The position numbers were made by a program, and so were the translations under genes. Below, piece by piece: positions 5,372 through 6,038 of a stretch of 6,038 nt of DNA (positions are counted from its first letter, which is position 1; every line of letters begins with the position of its first letter). The stretch is from Anaerolineales bacterium. Its GTDB lineage: Bacteria; Chloroflexota; Anaerolineae; Anaerolineales; UBA6663. Location: contig JAEURM010000130.1 in assembly GCA_016789245.1 (NCBI GenBank), positions 1-6,038 of the forward strand, read 5' to 3'. Below the pieces are notes generated by a model. That model saw only the letters and a list, made by a program, of their open reading frames with translations, was not told the origin of the DNA and did not search any database.

Positions 5372-5408
5372 GATGAGCCAGAATAATCACTAACCAATAA
5401 CCGCATTT

Positions 5409-6029
5409 TCAGCGGCGCAAAAGTTTCCGTGCCAAATCAGTTTTCAACGCCGGGCGCTGTCGCAAATCGGCGCGGTACTTCCACGCAATGAGCAGTGTGT
5501 TCAAAACCCAAATCGTCAAAAAAATTGGGTCTGGCCGGTAATTGAACAGGTGTAGGCCAAAGCACAACAGCGTGGCCAGCATGGCCCAGCCAGAAAGGTT
5601 AAGCGTGAGAAACCACACCACCAGCAGAAAACCCAACACAATGGGCGCTTCTGGCCCGGTGAGGCCCGCCCAAATGCCAAAGGTAGTGGCCACCGCCTTG
5701 CCGCCCTGAAACCGAAGAAACGGCGAGAAAGCGTGCCCCAGCACTGGCGCCAGCGCAATCGGCACCAGCCGCCAATCCCTACTCCCCAAGCCCCAATACA
5801 CAATGCCCACCGGAATGGCGCCCTTGAAGCCATCTAGCAACATGGCGGCCACGCCCACCCACTTGCCGCCAGCGCGCAAAACGTTGGTAGCGCCCGGGTT
5901 GCCATCACCATACTCACGGATGTTTTTGCCCAGCGCCAGCCGCCCCAACAGCGGTGAATACGGCACACTGCCACTGAGAAAACATATGCCGAGCCAAATT
6001 AGCCAATCAAAATTCACGGGTGAAACCAT
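5409..6029 (-). CDS. plsY: Acyl-phosphate:glycerol-3-phosphate acyltransferase (PlsY)
   Basis: This is a 206-residue integral membrane protein, the usual length for PlsY. Motif 1 is SGSVPYSPLLGR (19-30), with the Ser and Arg positions kept. Motif 2, the phosphate-binding loop, is YGDGNPGATNVLRAGG (40-55), followed by LLDGFKGAIPV (64-73). Motif 3 is LGHAFSPFLRFQGGKAVAT (97-115) with H99 and GGK 109-111. Hydrophobic segments at about 6-28, 57-80, 86-104, 127-144, 146-162 and 166-183 give a polytopic protein. PlsY moves an acyl group from acyl-phosphate (made by PlsX) to glycerol-3-phosphate, giving lysophosphatidic acid for membrane lipids. Deviations from the common motifs are Asp for Ser in GDGN, Gln for Lys in FQGGK, and Ala for Gly after GGK. 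It ends 37 bp before the glycosyltransferase start, so it is probably co-transcribed. The ATG at 6029 fits the family N-terminus, but only 9 bp upstream are visible. Confidence 0.9.
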   Translation of the reverse strand: MVSPVNFDWLIWLGICFLSGSVPYSPLLGRLALGKNIREYGDGNPGATNVLRAGGKWVGVAAMLLDGFKGAIPVGIVYWGLGSRDWRLVPIALAPVLGHAFSPFLRFQGGKAVATTFGIWAGLTGPEAPIVLGFLLVVWFLTLNLSGWAMLATLLCFGLHLFNYRPDPIFLTIWVLNTLLIAWKYRADLRQRPALKTDLARKLLRR

Positions 6030-6038
6030 ATCACGGTT

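Noticed and set aside
4824..5393. Open frame on the plus strand, 189 codons
   Set aside because: It is antisense to the glycosyltransferase, whose motifs are unmistakable. The plus-strand product shows no domain.

Overview
The window holds seven protein genes and no RNA genes. Six genes read on the minus strand and one on the plus strand. The DNA is GC-rich. Three things suggest a bacterium of the Chloroflexota type or a similar free-living lineage: a carotenoid-type gene set, short dispersed repeats sitting inside coding sequence, and a secreted M23 peptidase of an environmental type. This placement is an inference from gene style and repeats; no rRNA or other phylogenetic marker is present.

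Left part (1-1473). A secreted M23-type metallopeptidase runs off the left edge (1-585, minus; the first 195 codons are present). Behind it lies a complete TetR-family repressor (653-1255, minus). A 218-bp divergent control region (1256-1473) separates tetR from a plus-strand gene. It contains two perfect palindromes built from GAACA/TGTTC half-sites, promoter-like hexamers on both strands, a REP-like inverted repeat, and a small hairpin that puts the Shine-Dalgarno sequence of the plus-strand gene in its loop.

Middle (1474-2571). A membrane-anchored class I SAM-dependent methyltransferase (1474-2271, plus) is the likely target of the TetR protein. It ends 12 bp from a convergent small Cys/His-rich protein with a histidine-rich tail (2284-2571, minus), probably a metal-binding protein of unknown role.

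Right part (2649-6029, all minus). A probable operon reads, in transcription order: a PlsY-type acyl-phosphate:glycerol-3-phosphate acyltransferase, a membrane glycosyltransferase of the CrtQ/CruC type (GT2), and a CrtI-family carotenoid desaturase or oxidase. Desaturase plus glycosyltransferase plus acyltransferase resembles the enzyme set that makes acylated carotenoid glycosides such as staphyloxanthin or Chloroflexus carotenoid glucoside esters. The PlsY member could equally be ordinary phospholipid synthesis. No phytoene synthase lies in the window.

The most unusual thing is how much small repeat DNA has entered or grown inside the carotenoid genes. A dispersed quasi-palindrome adds the peptide VLSLSKD to CrtI. 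A 7-bp-period satellite folded into an inverted repeat supplies the last codons and stop of the glycosyltransferase. A perfect 8-bp triplication and a GGTTATTGG-type repeat encode further pieces of the glycosyltransferase. I did not find a defence system, CRISPR array, insertion sequence or RNA gene.
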